From: Neisseria lactamica NS19 | GTDB lineage: Bacteria; Pseudomonadota; Gammaproteobacteria; Burkholderiales; Neisseriaceae | DNA length: 64,000 nucleotides | Direction of reading: 5' to 3' | Assembly: GCA_000193795.2 (NCBI GenBank) | Contig: AEPI01000023.1 | Span: 4,954-68,953, forward strand | Shown here: positions 63,062 to 64,000 of the stretch, in pieces | Numbering within the stretch: position 1 is the stretch's first letter | Layout of the letters: the number at the start of each line of letters is the position of its first letter | Translations under genes and position numbers: made by a program | The notes under the pieces: model-generated | The model's input: only the letters and a program-made list of their open reading frames with translations | What the model was told of the DNA's origin: nothing | The model's database searches: none

Positions 63062-63868
63062 ATGCCGACAGTTTTCATCTTTTTGACGGTAGTTTATGCA
63101 GGATTGGGTGCATTTGCATGGCACTGCCAACAGCAGGGGCGCGGCCGGAATTACCCGTGGAAGACAGAATTGCCGGTTTTGGGCGCGGCATTGACCGTCC
63201 ACGGCGCGGCACTGCTTATGCCGGTCATCCAAGACAAAATCATCATTATGGGCTTCGGTTATTCCAGCAGCCTGATTGTTTGGATGATGCTGTTTATTTA
63301 TTTTGCCGGCAGCTTCTTCTATTCGCTGCGCGGAGTGCAGTTGCTGCTGTATCCTTGTGCCGCATTGATGTTGCTGTCAGGTTTGGTTTTCCCGGGAAAA
63401 TTTTCAGGGTATGAAATTACCGACCTTCCCTTTATGCTGCATATCGGCACATCGCTGCTCGCATACGGGCTGTTCGGTATAGCAACATTATTGTCCGTTT
63501 TGACCCTGCTGCTGCACCGGAGCCTGCACCGCAGGAACTTCTCCAAGCTTGCAGGATTCCTGCCGTCGCTGCTCAGTTTGGAAAAACTCATGTTCCGAGC
63601 CATGTGGGCAGGTTTCATTCTGCTGACCTATTCCGTCGTCAGCGGAACATTTTTCGCCGAAGCCGTATTCGGCAAACCCATGACCTTTACCCATAAAACC
63701 GTATTCGGCATATTGTCGTGGCTGATTTACGGCGGATTGCTGCTCAAACACAGTATGACCGCGTGGCGGGGCAAAAAAGCCGCCATATGGACCATCATCG
63801 GATTTATCAGCCTGATGATTGCCTATATGGGAAGCAAGTTTGTATTGGAAATCATTTTGCAGAGATAA
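63062..63868 (+). CDS. Inner membrane cytochrome c assembly protein (CcsA/YpjD-like)
   Basis: 268 residues with about eight hydrophobic helices. The YpjD/CcsA-like region includes HIGTSLLAYGLFGIATLLSV with a conserved His and KTVFGILSWLIYGGLLL. Members of this family are heme-handling or cytochrome c biogenesis membrane proteins; the paralogue YpjD has an uncertain function. The gene is next to ffh, as in many proteobacteria. The 219 bases between ffh and this ATG hold AT-rich sequence without a clear promoter. The final 132 bases of the window (63869-64000) hold a one-sided DUS-like remnant and no gene. Confidence 0.8.
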   Translation: MPTVFIFLTVVYAGLGAFAWHCQQQGRGRNYPWKTELPVLGAALTVHGAALLMPVIQDKIIIMGFGYSSSLIVWMMLFIYFAGSFFYSLRGVQLLLYPCAALMLLSGLVFPGKFSGYEITDLPFMLHIGTSLLAYGLFGIATLLSVLTLLLHRSLHRRNFSKLAGFLPSLLSLEKLMFRAMWAGFILLTYSVVSGTFFAEAVFGKPMTFTHKTVFGILSWLIYGGLLLKHSMTAWRGKKAAIWTIIGFISLMIAYMGSKFVLEIILQR

Positions 63869-64000
63869 AAGACAAAATGCCGTCTGTCCCCGTCGGCGCA
63901 CAGAGGGGCAGGTACAGCCTGACCGGAGCAGGACAAGATTGCAGCAACAGGCGGGCGCTTTCCCGTTTTTGCAAGACAGTTCGGATGAAAGTTTAAAAAT

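Noticed and set aside
63869..64000. A gene at the right edge of the window
   Set aside because: The open frame there is a shadow of the cytochrome assembly gene and has no start signal; only a partial DUS-like sequence is visible.

Overview
The window is a piece of a Neisseria chromosome from the N. meningitidis / N. gonorrhoeae / N. lactamica group. The evidence is the very dense 12-base DNA uptake sequence (DUS, ATGCCGTCTGAA), often paired as terminator hairpins. It also carries Correia elements, dRS3/NIME repeat arrays and IS1106-like transposase pieces, and the genes are typical of that group (interrupted nuo operon, lipoprotein DsbA, three-HRDC RecQ, LptD/SurA). I cannot fix the species. 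I saw no rRNA, tRNA or CRISPR.

Layout. 1-17.3 kb: respiratory complex I, nuoA (only its end) to nuoN. It is interrupted by a cold-shock/Excalibur membrane protein (between nuoE and nuoF), an ACT-domain protein (nuoF/nuoG) and an AT-rich pair (truncated flavoprotein plus AEC permease, between nuoK and nuoL), and followed by a DUF2818 protein. 17.5-25.5 kb: a small membrane protein, a 30-residue lipoprotein, then a minus-strand run of ispA, xseB, rsgA, an ABC exporter, ruvA, a PepSY protein, rlpA, trmL and comF. 25.5-34.5 kb: bioH, a frameshifted bioC, a leucine-rich hypothetical, then recQ, trpC, a YheT-type hydrolase and murJ on the minus strand. 34.7-40 kb: dsbA and the envelope cluster amgK / lptD-surA. 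40-42 kb: a phase-variable miniature YadA-type adhesin, at present OFF, between two near-identical dRS3/NIME arrays. 42-51.8 kb: an RNase II-type enzyme, a LOG protein, purB, a membrane O-acyltransferase, a DUF533 protein, a frameshifted dinG and a small membrane protein. 51.8-57.3 kb: an AT-rich, DUS-free restriction-modification island (fused m5C + m6A methyltransferase, HNH nuclease, small unknown gene). 57.3-64 kb: photolyase, LysR regulator, DoxX, nitroreductase, copper-storage-like protein, ffh and a YpjD-type cytochrome c assembly protein.

Functional themes. The nuo genes build one inner-membrane NADH:quinone oxidoreductase. LptD, SurA, DsbA, AmgK, MurJ and RlpA serve the cell envelope: outer-membrane assembly, disulfide formation and peptidoglycan. 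BioH and the broken BioC belong to biotin synthesis. RecQ, RuvA, DinG, XseB, ComF and photolyase relate to DNA processing, repair and uptake.

The points most worth a second look are: (1) the restriction-modification island, whose methyltransferase carries complete-looking m5C and m6A active sites and whose boundaries are two truncated IS fragments and a 106-bp direct repeat of the neighbouring gene; (2) the OFF-state mini trimeric adhesin with a 10-G tract and a 30-bp tandem repeat; (3) single-base frameshifts in six-base homopolymers in bioC and dinG; (4) mixed DUS dialects and foreign-looking genes inside the nuo operon; (5) a single DUS that supplies both the stop codon of a LysR gene and the start codon of the photolyase gene.
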